Positions 37,722-48,275 of a DNA stretch of 64,000 bases are shown here, in pieces. This DNA comes from Mercurialis annua (Eukaryota; Streptophyta; Magnoliopsida; Malpighiales; Euphorbiaceae). The DNA lies in contig NC_065575.1 of the NCBI RefSeq assembly GCF_937616625.2, positions 5,091,501 through 5,155,500 on the forward strand, written 5' to 3'. A program made the position numbers and the translations under genes. Every line of letters begins with the position of its first letter. The stretch's first letter is position 1. Under the pieces are notes generated by a model, which ran no database searches, was not told the origin of the DNA, and saw only the letters and a program-made list of their open reading frames with translations.

Positions 37722-38926
37722 AACAAAGGATCACTTTACCCCCTGAACTTGGCACAAAGTATCAAAAACGTCCAAATTGCGAAAACCGGATCACTTTTAC
37801 CCTGAACTTGGCAAAACCGGCTCAAAATCCCCCTCGGTGCTGACGTGGCACTTAATTGGAGAGTGAGTTTACTAAAAATCATAATTAACTCTAATTAATC
37901 ACACTTAAATACTAATTAATTCTAATTAAATTTTAATTAAAGTAAATAACATCAGGGATCTTTTTGAATCTTTTCCCTAATAGCAAAATTTTCAATTTTT
38001 TTTAATTCCTTCAACAGATTGGCCGGAAAAATTTCCGGCCAATCCGTTGAAGGAGAACAGACCCACCGGCGGGTCTGTTCTTCAAAAACAGACCCACCGG
38101 CGGGTCTGTTCTTGACCCGCCGCCGGTGGGTCTGTTGTTACAGACCCACCAACAGACCCTCCGGTGGGTCTGTTAACAACAGACCCACCGTCGGGTCTGT
38201 AAACACAGACTCGACGGTGGGTCTGTTGTTAACAGACCCACCGGAGGGTCTGTGAACTTCAGACCCGACGTCGGGTCTGTTTGCAGCAGACCCGACGTCG
38301 GATCTGTTAATAACAGACCCTCCGGTGGGTCTGTTAACAACAGACCCACCGGTGGGTCTGTTTTGAACGACCCACCGCGCGGTGGGTCGTTAACGAGGAG
38401 CAGATCTGCTCCTCGTTTTTTCGAGGAGCAGATCTGCTCCTTGCTCCTCAGCCTGAGGAGCAATCCTCAGGCGAGGAGCAGGCGAGGAGGAGCAGTTCCT
38501 CCTCGCCTGAGAAGAGGAGCACTGCTCCTCTTCTCAGGCGAGGAGGAGCTGCTCCTCCTCGCCGGAGGTAATTCTTTTTTTAAAAAAAAAATAATTTTTT
38601 TTGTAAAAATTACAAAATGGTCCTCTATGTTTTTAATTAACATTAATTTGATATATAATGTTTTAAAATGAAAAGGATTTATTTGTATTTTTTTTAATTA
38701 TTTGGTATTAATTTAAAATGAGTTAATAAAGTTAGGATCATTTTAAGCTTTTTGCCTTTAAAAACCACCTAGGGCTGGAGAGTGTATCTCACTCTCTTAG
38801 GTGAGAGTGGGGAGGGTGGTTTTTGTACCAATTTTGACAAGTTCAGGGTAAAAGTGATCCCGTTTTGCTAATTTTGACGTTTTTGATACTTTGTGCCAAG
38901 TTCAGGGGCTAAAGTGATCCTTTGTT
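37722..38926. mobile_element. foldback element with GC-rich palindromic core
   Basis: The ends are AACAAAGGATCACTTTACCC and the inverse, finishing AGTGATCCTTTGTT. The inverted arms carry CCCTGAACTTGGCA / GCCAAGTTCAGGG and continue inward with GTATCAAAAACGTC. The core (38030-38575) is built from CAGACCCACCGGCGGGTCTG-type palindromes, then GGAGCAGATCTGCTCC-type palindromes. Frames through it are long only because of GC-rich repetition. No clear TSD is visible (flanks AGCCCATTG and TGGTCCTCC). Confidence 0.75.
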
Positions 38927-40440
38927 TGGTCCTCCGACTTTGTAATAGCCGCTCTGTAATTCTTGCGACGGCCACCGTGTAATACTCTTCCAGTAGCACC
39001 GCCATGATCGACACTACGATCATGTTTTCTTTTCTAGTTTAATTTCTATGATTGCGTATTGTGGTAGGAGGAGGATTGAGTTGTTGAGAAATTAATGAAG
39101 AAGAAGCCAAATTTATAAGCTTAAAAGCAACCTTTTTTTTTTCTTGCTTATCTAACATTCCTTATTATAATGTGGCATGTAACCCGGTCCAATTAGAGAT
39201 AAGTTTTTAATATTGAAATTATCAATTATGAGTTATATAAGTGGAAATATAAAAGCTTTCACTAATTGTTTGCTTCAAGCAAAAAAATTGTTTGGCTAAA
39301 TACTTTGACAAAATACATTTTTTTTATAATCGGCCAATTTAAAATGTTCGTGGAAAAAATTGAACCATGACATAGCACGTTGTCCAATATTTATACCGTT
39401 TGATAAAATATATTTTGGGATCTTTATATTATAACATTTTAAAATTGATTCTTTTATTTTTATTTATCTAGATTGAGTTCCTATATTTATAATTTTACCT
39501 TTTGTCATGGAAACGAAGTGTGTACTTCAAACACCATAGGTGCAATGAGATAAGAAAAATTAAATAATTTTTATATTATTTTTTTAAATTGAGTCACTAC
39601 GCTCATATTTTTGTAGTTAATATGTTTTTCAATCAATTTTCTTCTGTTTGATTTGACCGCTACCATTTTTTATGACTGAGGGTCAAATAATTCAACTCCA
39701 ACTATTTTGATCAATTACCGACAATATTTTTAATTTTTAGGATCAATGAAGGTAATTTTTTTTGATCAATTAAGAACAAAAATGAGTCATTTTAGCATCT
39801 GAACTTATTTAAAATTTGGTCACCAAAGTGATAGTTTGACTACTTCTGTGTCTATTACCCCTAAAAGCAGATTGCAAAAATACTCTGTCCAAATTTGTCT
39901 AAGAAAGACAGAAAATGCAAATTCATTATTAAAAATTGCAGCGACAAGCCACGATTTTCAACACCTAACATGGATAATTAGTGACTAGCAAAAATGTATT
40001 TCCCTAAAAAGAAGTTGAGTAATAAAACTCATTAGACTAAATTCAAAGAATTGGTTCCAACTTCTGTACAACAAATTATATAGACAGCATAAAAGGAAAA
40101 ATGATGCACATAAGAACATCCATATATAGCCGAAATGCTTGAACAACAAAAATAATCAATCATTTGCATTCGGAATTGTCATATTAAAATGACAATTGAA
40201 AATTAAATATAAATTTTAAAAGATTACCAAACTATATTATTTATTTTAAAATAAGTATTAATTTACATGACATATGACATAATTGTCATAAATATTCTCT
40301 AGTTAATATTCTAATTCGTATGGCTATGTCAACAAAATTAGATTGGAAATGTTTTTACGACGAAAACTAACATTTAATATCACTTTTAAAATAATTTGAA
40401 AGTCCAGTCACCTTTTTTAATCCCGATATCATATTGACAA
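38927..40440. other. intergenic DNA
   Basis: AT-rich; I see no gene. A small hairpin, CATGATCG/CGATCATG, occurs near 39003-39024. Confidence 0.5.
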
Positions 40441-40478
40441 ACTCTATTTTTTCAACATAAGAAGAGCAATTTCATTGA

Positions 40479-40600
40479 GTCTTGTGAGTGCAGAAAATCT
40501 TCGCTGGCAGACTCACCCACCATATCAAGTGCGCGACGCAAGCCGGACCGGATTAGTCAGGATGAAGCCCTGAAAACCGGATGGACAACCAAAAAACAAA
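40479..40600 (+). mobile_element. SINE (Au-like 3' part) with 17-bp TSD
   Basis: Exact 17-bp duplications AAGAGCAATTTCATTGA flank it at 40462-40478 and 40601-40617. The 122-bp body contains GACGCAAGCCGGACCGGATT and AGTCAGGATGAAGCCC, wording of plant Au-type tRNA-derived SINEs, and ends in an A-rich tail. A long TSD plus an A-rich 3' end is the mark of LINE-mediated retroposition. The tRNA-like 5' part appears shortened. Confidence 0.75.
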
Positions 40601-41007
40601 AAGAGCAATTTCATTGACTATTGACATTCAGAATAGCAGTTGACTTATAAGGAAATTAAAGAATGGAGACATAATACAAAGGGAGGAAGATTAATTAATC
40701 ATTATGAATGCCAATTAAATATAAAAATTTGCTAAAAAGATAAGACTCATTATGTTGTACTATACAATGATGTGCTTATACTTTCTAGCTATATGCCCAA
40801 GCTGCACCTTATTTATCGAGAAATTTATATCAACTATTGAATAAACAAACTAATTGACCATTCAGAATTTTAAGTCTCTTATCGATTGCATTACGATCGC
40901 TAATTCTTCGGTATATCACCACCGGCCTATAACTCCGACAAGAATTCTTGCACTTGTAGCCATCAACTTCATTATCATCATTTTGCATCCTCTTCCTTTT
41001 CCGGCCG

Positions 41008-41577
41008 CTACTTTTTCCGTTTCGGAAGTTCCGCTCCGTTAACCACATTCTTAGAACGATTTTGATAATAAATTATAACTGAATCAAAATCACTTAAAAG
41101 TTGTTTATTATCTCCAAGAAAATCACTAGCAACAGTTTTCCTCAACTCCCATTCAGTAATTATACCTTGGCTATAATTGTACAAAACCCTCAAGAACTGC
41201 TCGTATAATGCATACTTGTTCGATTTATCGTTACCTAAGTAATCTTTAACCCGACTACAAAAACTTAAAGTTTTTTTATAAAAAATTTTACGATCAAGAA
41301 GAGCAGTAATGGCATGAAAATTCTTTGTAAAATCTTTGATTAAGTCATCATAGCCGTTAAGAATATGATTAACCTGGTAAATAATATCCTCAATATCTTG
41401 TGCACTGAGATTGTCATGATTAAACATTACCTCGTGAATAAATAGTTTATAACCACGCGTATTTTTCCCGAATAATTTTCTAACCTTATCAAGAAATCTT
41501 GAAGCTTCAGAATCTGTAACACTTACACAAGGTGTTTCAGATTCTTTCGAAAGAATAGAATTCAAGTTCGTAAGCAT
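41008..41577 (-). CDS. mini SIN3-like paired amphipathic helix (PAH) protein
   Basis: This is an uninterrupted minus-strand frame of 189 residues with no intron. Two regions have PAH wording. Residues about 26-85 read SRFLDKVRKLFGKNTRGYKL...VMFNHDNLSAQDIEDII...ILNGYDDLIKDFTKNF. Residues about 104-165 read KTLSFCSRVKDYLGND...YALYEQFLRVLYNYSQG...VASDFLGDNKQLLSDFDSVI. In SIN3 corepressors PAH domains bind short helices of transcription factors. This protein lacks the HDAC-interaction domain and is far smaller than SIN3, so it could act as a competitor or adaptor, which is inference. It ends in a basic KRKK tail. A TATA-like TCTATATAAA lies at 41700-41691 (minus). It diverges from the acidic-repeat gene at 41993. 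Confidence 0.7.
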   Translation of the reverse strand: MLTNLNSILSKESETPCVSVTDSEASRFLDKVRKLFGKNTRGYKLFIHEVMFNHDNLSAQDIEDIIYQVNHILNGYDDLIKDFTKNFHAITALLDRKIFYKKTLSFCSRVKDYLGNDKSNKYALYEQFLRVLYNYSQGIITEWELRKTVASDFLGDNKQLLSDFDSVIIYYQNRSKNVVNGAELPKRKK

Positions 41578-41992
41578 TTTTCCGATCTTCTTCGAGTAAT
41601 TTCTTTAGGTTTTCGCTACGAAATAGAGATTGACAAAACTTTTCTGTGGCTTCTCCAGTTCTCTATGTTCTACTTATTTCACAATCTTTATTTATATAGA
41701 AAAAACTGAGTTCTTTCAGTATTAGGAAAGAAATCCTAAATCAGATAGGAATTTGAGTACCAGTCTAGAGAAAACTTGGGGATTATGTAAATAGTAAAAA
41801 TCAGTTGAAGAGTAGGATTTTAATCCGCTTTGATAAACTGACCTTGGAAAATATAATCCTTCTGGGAAACATATTCCTAAAACCTTAGGGTTTAGCATGT
41901 TTTCTTCTCTTATATAAACCTGCCCTACTCAGTTTCAAAGTATATTATTTGGTTATACGAGAAATTAATTAATCTAGCTAGGCTGTTCTAAA
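41578..41992. promoter_or_regulatory. shared divergent promoter region
   Basis: The 415 bp between two divergent starts hold TATA-like boxes in both directions. TATATAAA at 41911-41918 is about 75 bp before the plus-strand ATG. TCTATATAAA on the minus strand (41700-41691) is about 115 bp before the PAH gene. Shared regulation is inferred. Confidence 0.55.
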
Positions 41993-42874
41993 ATGGAAGC
42001 AAATTTCTTTGTGAGGAAACTATCTGATTTACATGACAAATTCTTGGAGACCGTTAATCAGCTTTCTCATCGTCTCTATTATAATGAATATGACGATTCA
42101 GATGAAGTTGACAACACTTCAGACAATTCGGACGATTTAGATGAAGAAGATTATGACAAAGCTGATAATTCAAACGATTCGGATGAAGAAGATTTAGATG
42201 AAGAAGATTCTGAAGAAGTTGATCATAATTCGGACGATTCTGATGAAGAAGATAAAGATGACGAAGTTGACAATTCAGTCGATTTAGACGATCCAGATGA
42301 AGAAGATTTGGACAATTCATACCACTCAGTCAATTCAGACGATCCAGATGCAGAAGATTTGCACAATTCATACAACCCAGTCGATCCAGATGAAGAAGAT
42401 TTGCACAATTCATACAACTCAGTGAAGTGTATTACTGTTGATGATAAGGAAGAAACAAAGTACGTACTGCACCAAGAGTTATGCCATACGCATGAGCCAA
42501 GAATTTTTTCGTACGTAGTGGCATATATTAACATTAAAATCTTGTATAGACCAGAAGTAACCAGCGTCCGGGGTTTTATCTATGCTATGCGTTGCTGTAC
42601 GCCCGGTGGAAGCCTCCTTATCTCCGGCCAGGAGACGCTGGTGGCTTATGATGGCACCATTAAGTTGGAGAGGTCAGTTGTAGGTGTTCCATCACACGGC
42701 TCGCTGCTCATTGGAGCTGAACAGCTGCGTGATCAAGATGATAATCTTCTTTTGCGCACCGGAAAAACTTTCTTTATTCCGTCGTATCCGGGAGCGACGG
42801 AGCCTGAAATTATTGGGGATGGCTGCCAGCTCCAAGTTGAGGTCAAATGGAGTCCAGATAGGGTTTTCAATTAG
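41993..42874 (+). CDS. acidic-repeat protein with a C-terminal beta-rich domain, function unknown
   Basis: A single-exon frame encodes 293 residues. The first 30 or so are ordinary helical sequence (FFVRKLSDLHDKFLETV). Residues about 33-145 are a run of Asp/Glu/Ser/Asn repeats with two recognisable units: DDSDEED-type, then D-D/E-EDL(H/D)NSY(H/N)(S/P)V repeated. From about 150 the protein becomes a compact beta-rich domain: FSYVVAYINIKILYRPEV, VRGFIYAMRCCTPGGSLL, LLIGAEQLRDQDDNLL, CQLQVEVKWSPDRV. It resembles plant DUF6598-style domains in general plan (inner strand, LLISG, then ...VEV.), but I cannot assign it firmly. No signal peptide or membrane span. The intact 113-residue acidic insert without stops supports a real gene. 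Confidence 0.65.
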   Translation: MEANFFVRKLSDLHDKFLETVNQLSHRLYYNEYDDSDEVDNTSDNSDDLDEEDYDKADNSNDSDEEDLDEEDSEEVDHNSDDSDEEDKDDEVDNSVDLDDPDEEDLDNSYHSVNSDDPDAEDLHNSYNPVDPDEEDLHNSYNSVKCITVDDKEETKYVLHQELCHTHEPRIFSYVVAYINIKILYRPEVTSVRGFIYAMRCCTPGGSLLISGQETLVAYDGTIKLERSVVGVPSHGSLLIGAEQLRDQDDNLLLRTGKTFFIPSYPGATEPEIIGDGCQLQVEVKWSPDRVFN

Positions 42875-43379
42875 TAACTATTGGAGATTTGTTAATTAGA
42901 TGTTTTAGCTTAGATAGTTTTCGTCGCGTTTTTTGTGTTTTAATGCCTATGAATTATGCTCCTCCTGGGATAATTTTTTCAGGTTGTCCACTTCTGACAT
43001 TAATTTCTGCATTCTTTTTATGATTATGTTGTTTTTTTTCTTCAAGTTGTTTATCTAGCGTGTGATCATATCTAGAAAAATGATATGAACTGCAAATTTA
43101 GTTGTGTTGCTCTTAATCATCTCCTTTTCAATCTTATTTATGATATTTTTTATAAGCAATACATACTCATATTACTATTTTGCTCAGTATCGATATATCA
43201 ATGTGCTGCTTTGTATGAATTCTCAAGTGGCAAAGATTATTGTTGAACTATATGCGAGTTGAGCTTTTTAAAAAAATCGCTAATGCGGTCAATTCTAGCC
43301 AACCTTTTTAAAATTGCTAGCCTATTTTTGAGAAGTAAATGTTAATTCGCGCTAAACAAAGTTTTAGTGATGAAAACTT

Positions 43380-43384
<5 letters not shown>

Positions 43385-43418
<34 letters not shown>
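43385..43418. repeat. (TA)n microsatellite
   Basis: About 17 uninterrupted TA units. Confidence 0.9.
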
Positions 43419-43419
<1 letters not shown>

Positions 43420-44029
43420 TATTCTGATTTTTTTTTATCTTTGATGAAGTTCATTCAATTGGCTTACATATATTTTCTTTTCTCTGATGAAAAAACATAA
43501 TCTTGCAACGCAAGAAACAAACAAACCAGAAAATTAACCAATAATATTGCAGCCTGTTCACAGCACTTCTGCAGATCATCGTTCCACACAGTCCAGCAGC
43601 TACCCGGGATTTCCAGCAACAATATCATTTTAGTACACTTTTAATTTTAATTCGAATTCCTATGTTATTTATTTTTAAAAAATACAAAGTTTAGTTTTAT
43701 TTCTATTTCAAAGGGGTTTCTACACTTATCTGTTTTCTATAAAATAAATTTTATTTGGTGTTTGTATTCAAACTTTTTCTTTCATTTTAATATATGGTTG
43801 CCAGAAGAATGATGTATATTCTATGAGGGGGTCAATTAGTTGAAATTCTCGGATGCATTCTTTGATTTCTCGACTCCAATTTTTAATTAAAAAAAATAGA
43901 CCAAAAATAAAATAATGGTAGAAAAGGCCTTATTTTAATGGAAGTTTTGGTACATTGTTAAAAATAATCCCACATTATTTAGGAGAACAAATATAAATGA
44001 GCTTATAAGTGCGAAAGTTCAACCACATA

Positions 44030-44316
44030 CTCTCTCCGTCCCAATAGAGTTGTCCACTTTGAAAATTTTTTTTGTCCCAAAACTCTTGTCCACTTTCAAA
44101 AAGCAAGTAACTTTTACACTTAATTTTTCCATATTACCCCTATTTAAAATCCACTCATGAATAAATTAAAAGTAAATTGCAAGTGGATCCTATATTAAAT
44201 AGGGGTATGACAAGAAAAGTAAAGAAAATTTTACAAAATTTATAAATAATAGTAATTGCTTTTTTTTAAACTGTGTGATAAAGACAAAGTGGACAACTCT
44301 ATTGGGACGGAGGGAG
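44030..44316. mobile_element. Stowaway-like MITE inside an older repeat copy
   Basis: The ends are CTCTCTCCGTCCCAATAGAG and the inverse CTCTATTGGGACGGAGGGAG, with TA on both sides. The inverted match continues as TTGTCCACTTT / AAAGTGGACAA. It interrupts the left copy of the direct repeat described at 44332. Confidence 0.85.
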
Positions 44317-44331
44317 TATTAACTAATTCTA

Positions 44332-44440
44332 GTTATTAGATTATGTTTGAATCTAAACACTTCCAATAAACATGTGGGTTGTTACGTTTTCACCAATAAT
44401 TAATAATTAATTACTCCTACTAATTAATCAAAAATATAGT
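44332..44440 (+). repeat. direct repeat, copy 1 (partner at 44608-44730)
   Basis: GTTATTAGATTATG, AATCTAAACACTTCCAATAA, ATGTGGGTTGTTAC and AATTAATTACTCCTA recur with small changes at 44608-44730. The preceding TCCCACATTATTTAGGAGAA (about 43972) has its partner TCTCACATTACTTAGCAGAA near 44582. The whole unit was therefore duplicated. Confidence 0.7.
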
Positions 44441-44607
44441 ATTAAAGCGGGTCTGACCCGGGTTCTTAATTAGTCACAGCGGCTCGGTCCGGTGTTGCCG
44501 CTGCGTATAGAATCACAAATATTACAGTTTAAGGGGGAGTTCCATTTTCAAGTGACAACAAATATTACAGTCTAAGATAATCTCACATTACTTAGCAGAA
44601 CAAATAG

Positions 44608-44730
44608 TTATTAGGTTATGGTTAAACCTAAACACCTCCAATAAGTATGTGGGTTGTTACATTCTCACTAATTTATAATTAATTACTCCTAGTGTCTCCT
44701 ACCAATTAATAAAAAATAATATTTTTAATA
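44608..44730 (+). repeat. direct repeat, copy 2
   Basis: Partner of 44332-44440. It lacks the Stowaway insertion, so it shows the pre-insertion arrangement (GCAGAACAAATAGTTATTAG). Confidence 0.65.
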
Positions 44731-45050
44731 TACATGGCAACCGAGTTTTACTTATTTTCGTATATACAATAAGTTTTTAAATGAAAATAAATAAAAATTA
44801 ATTGTCACGTAATAAAAAAAATAAATTGCCATGCATATGTTTTGGTCGGAAAACCTTATAAAAATAAAAATAAAATTTAGTTATAAAAATAAAACGAATT
44901 AAAATTTGCTATCTAAATTGAAGTAAAGTGATAGTTTGAACATCCCATAATCAATTATCCATATATAAGTAAGTAGAAAAATAAGAGAAAATCCGGACCA
45001 CATAAAATATGAAATAAACCAGCAACTAATTAACTCCTTACTGCATAACA

Positions 45051-47290
45051 ATGGCATTCTCAGTTTCAACAACAACTAATTATTTCAACTGTCACAGCTC
45101 TTTAAATCTACCCTCATCGCCGTTCAAGCTCCCTCCGTTCTGGCCATGGCAAAAGGTAATATTTAGTTAATTATAATTTAAAACCATTGTCTGTGGATAA
45201 GCATTGTTAATGGGTGGCATTGGCAGGTGAAGATGGGTCCGATGAGTGTGTCTCCGATGGGGTTTGGGACATGGGCATGGGGTAACCAGCTTCTTTGGGG
45301 TTATGATGAATCAATGGACTCTGATCTTCAACGGACTTTTAATTTCGCTGTGGAGAATGGGATTAATTTGTTTGATACTGCTGATTCTTATGGGACTGGT
45401 CGGTTTAATGGCCAGAGTGAGAAGCTTCTCGGCAAGTTCATTCGTGAATTTCCTGGTCAGTGCAAATTTTATGATTAACCCCTAAAGAATTTGATGTATT
45501 TGGTGATATAATGTTTTGGTCTGTGTTAATTTCTTTTGTTCAATCGATATGGGATATTTTCTTGCTTAAAACAATTATTGAAGTGCTTAAGTTAATTGGT
45601 TCTCTGCCTTGTTAGAAAAGAAGACGCGAAATAACATTGTCATCGCCACAAAGTTTGCTGCATATCCATGGCGTGTAACACCAGGGCAATTTGTTAAAGC
45701 TTGCAGGTAGTACCACATTCTGGTGTATAAGTTTCTTGATCATGAATGTGTAATGTTTCTACGCAACGCGTTTCTTGATCATGAATGTTCTGTTTCACTC
45801 GAACGATGATTGTTCTGTTTATACTCGACGAGTATTGAAATTTTGAGGTGATCTGATAAGAAGAATGGTTCTGCAGGGGTTCGTTGGAAAGACTGCAAGT
45901 AGAGCAAATAGGCATAGGCCAGTTACATTGGTCTACTGCAAATTATGCTCCTCCCCAAGAATTAGCTCTCTGGGATGGTTTAGTGGCAATGTATGACGAG
46001 GTTACCATACTTTTATTACAAATAAGATAACTTATTTCTGCTACTAAAAATGAGGTGATGGGTTGCAAAAATCCCTTCACCTTTTTTAAGCTATATTGCA
46101 CGGAAACTTGTTTAATACTTCCTTTTCGTTTTCGGAACTTATGGAACTCCAAATTTATAACCTATTCTTATAAGAAATATCGTTTCTCATAGTCCTCCTT
46201 ATAGTGTAACTTTAATGTGGCTGATTTTTACTCGTTGGAAATCAGTATTCATGTTTCAGTGTTTCCATTTTCGAGCAACATAGTTTTAACTATGAATGAG
46301 TTTTTCTTGCTTTCTATAATTTTTTGAAGTGCTCCACCAGAATCAATCAAATGAATCTCATAACTAAATTATAATTTAGGGTTTAGTTCAAGCAGTTGGA
46401 GTGAGCAATTACGGACCAAAGCAGCTCGTAAAGATACACGATTATCTCAAAGCTCGAGGAGTACCCCTATGTTCAGCACAGGTACTGTTATGTGTTATTA
46501 CACTAGGATATGATTAAGCTTCTAAAAGCATGTCATCACTGTAATTCTTAATGCAGACTGTTTTAATTGCATTTGCCAATCCTATCTCCAATTATCCTAT
46601 ATCAGGTGCAATTTTCTTTGCTAAGCAATGGAAAAGATCAGATGGAAATCAAGAAAATATGCGACTCTTTAGGAATCCGCTTGATTGCTTACAGCCCTCT
46701 CGGACTTGGATTGCTTACCGGCAAATATACATCATCCGCACTACCTCAAGGGCCTAGGTACACTTATTCGTTATACATTTACTAAACAGTATATTCTTAT
46801 GATACGCTGTCATCAATTACCGCAGACATTTATTATGATATGGAATTTCCAAAGTACTTAAATTGTAAATTTTGACACTATTATATCTATAAAAATTATC
46901 GCTTCTATTTTTTCAGGGGCCTGCTATTCAGGCAAATTCTTCCTGGATTGGAGCCTTTACTAAGATCACTAAGCGAAATTGCGGAAAAAAGGCGTAAAAC
47001 CGTGCCTCAGGTGGCTATAAACTGGTGTATTTGTAATGGTGCTATACCAATACCTGGAGTCAAGACAATCAAACAAGCAGAGGAGAATCTGGGTGCGGTT
47101 GGATGGCGACTGAGTTCAGACGAGTTGCTTCAGTTAGAATATGCAGCTAGTGAATCTCCCCAGAAAATGATCCAAAACATATTTCAAACCAGGTATGCAC
47201 AAGCATAATGGTATCATCATCACCAACTATTCTTGTTTCTTTAAACAGCATTGGATTTACTAGTTTATGTTTTTCTCTAACAACAGGTGA
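45051..47290 (+). CDS. plastid-type aldo-keto reductase
   Basis: Eight exons join in phase to give 360 residues: 45051-45155, 45227-45455, 45616-45706, 45877-46000, 46380-46481, 46606-46757, 46917-47192, 47287-47290. AKRs use NADPH to reduce carbonyls in a TIM barrel. The N-terminus (MAFSVSTTTNYFNCHSSLNL) is Ser/Thr-rich and basic-poor, fitting a chloroplast transit peptide. Catalytic residues are visible: D and Y in FDTADSYGTGRFNGQSE, K in IVIATKFAAYPW, H in GIGQLHWSTANY. Later motifs are VGVSNYGPKQL, IRLIAYSPLGLGLLTGKY and IPIPGVKTIKQAEENLG (cofactor site). The family resembles the chloroplast oxidoreductase group of Arabidopsis At1g06690 type. The last exon contributes only the final G of an Arg codon plus TGA. 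If the last intron is retained, the protein ends four residues later with YAQA. A small MITE lies in intron 4. Confidence 0.9.
46092..46282. mobile_element. small TIR element (MITE) in AKR intron 4
   Basis: The ends CTATATTGCACGGAAACTTG and a right end TCGAGCAACATAG are inverse-related (CTAT(A/G)TTGC(A/T)CG). Flanks TTTTTAAG and TTTTAACT are similar. The word GCACGGAAAC also occurs near 1600 and 14340, suggesting family members there. Confidence 0.45.
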
Positions 47291-47536
47291 CTTTGGGTGA
47301 AAGTGAAACATGGATCATACAAGATTGGAAGACAGCTGATGTAGAGATTGTAAATGATAAAGTTTTACAATTTTAGGAGATAAACATTTACGTGACTGAA
47401 ACTTCATTTAGAAGCAATATCAAATAACAAGAAAGAGCTTGAGAAATTCGGCATGGACGGAGCCCAAACATTACCATCATATTAAGAGTGAGACCATATT
47501 TGTTGATTTTCTTAAACTATTGCTATAATTTTTAAA

Positions 47537-48275
47537 GGCTTAATGCCTTAAAAAAAACCCGACCTTTCATCCCCTTTTCAGTCCTATCATGATGTTGAAA
47601 AATTGTCAATTTTATCCTGTTTGCATTTTTTCATTTCAATTGTACCCTTAAATATAAAATTGACCTTTATTTATTTGACAAAAGTTCAATATTTTTTTTT
47701 AAAAAATGGTCAATTTAATATAAAAAGTTAATGTAATGCAAAAAGGGTCAATTTAGAGAATTTTTGTCAAATAAAAAAGGCTAAACCTATTTTGAGGTCC
47801 CTAAACTATACATTTTTGGTTTATTAGGTCCCTTAAATTCTATTTGACTTCTTCGAGTCCTTAAACTTTCATTTTTTGGTTCATCAGGTCCTTCAACTTT
47901 TATTTTCAAGTCCCTAATTGTTTATTTTTTGGTTCATTGGGTCCTTAAATGGATCTTTGTTTAAGGACATAATAAATCAAAAAATAAAAGTTTAAGTACC
48001 TGAGAAAGTTAAATAAAAGTTGAGGGACCTGATGAATCAAAAAATGAAAGTTTAAGGATTTGAGAGAGCCAGATAAAAGTTGAAGGACTTGATGAACCAA
48101 AAATTGAAAGTTTAAGGACCTTAAAATGGGTTTAGCCAATAAAAAAAGATCAATTTTATGCTTTAGGGTATAATTGAAATGAAAAAATGTAAAATAGGGT
48201 AAAATTGACAGATTTAAAACGTCAGGTAGGATTGAAAAGGGGACGAAAGGTCAGGATTTTTTAAGATATTAAGCC
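47537..48275. mobile_element. outer MULE-type MITE (hosts a nested element)
   Basis: The left end GGCTTAATGCCTTAAAAAAA and the inverse at the right (TTTTTTAAGATATTAAGCC) continue into CGACCTTTCATCCCC / GGGGACGAAAGGTC. Flanking 9-mers ATTTTTAAA and ATCTTTAAC agree at seven of nine, a decayed 9-bp TSD. The inner element at 47779-48137 splits it. Confidence 0.7.
47779..48137. mobile_element. nested MULE-type MITE, 9-bp TSD
   Basis: The ends are GGCTAAACCTATTTTGAGGT and the inverse ACCTTAAAATGGGTTTAGCC. Exact 9-bp duplications AATAAAAAA lie at 47770-47778 and 48138-48146. The interior repeats TTCATCAGGTCCTTCAAC-type words in direct and inverted orientation. It is younger than its host element. 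Confidence 0.8.

Noticed and set aside
38040..38575. Regular palindromic repeats suggesting a CRISPR-like array
   Set aside because: There are no constant-length spacers, the repeats abut or overlap, and the DNA is plant nuclear inside a transposon.
38019..38671. Long plus- and minus-strand open frames with repeated DPP/GL and NRP text
   Set aside because: They are a by-product of the GC-rich palindromic words of the foldback element. Both strands are open in the same place and no domain is present.
42054..42534. Antisense Ser-rich and Leu/Asn-rich open frames
   Set aside because: They mirror the acidic GA(T/A) codon repeats of the plus-strand gene.
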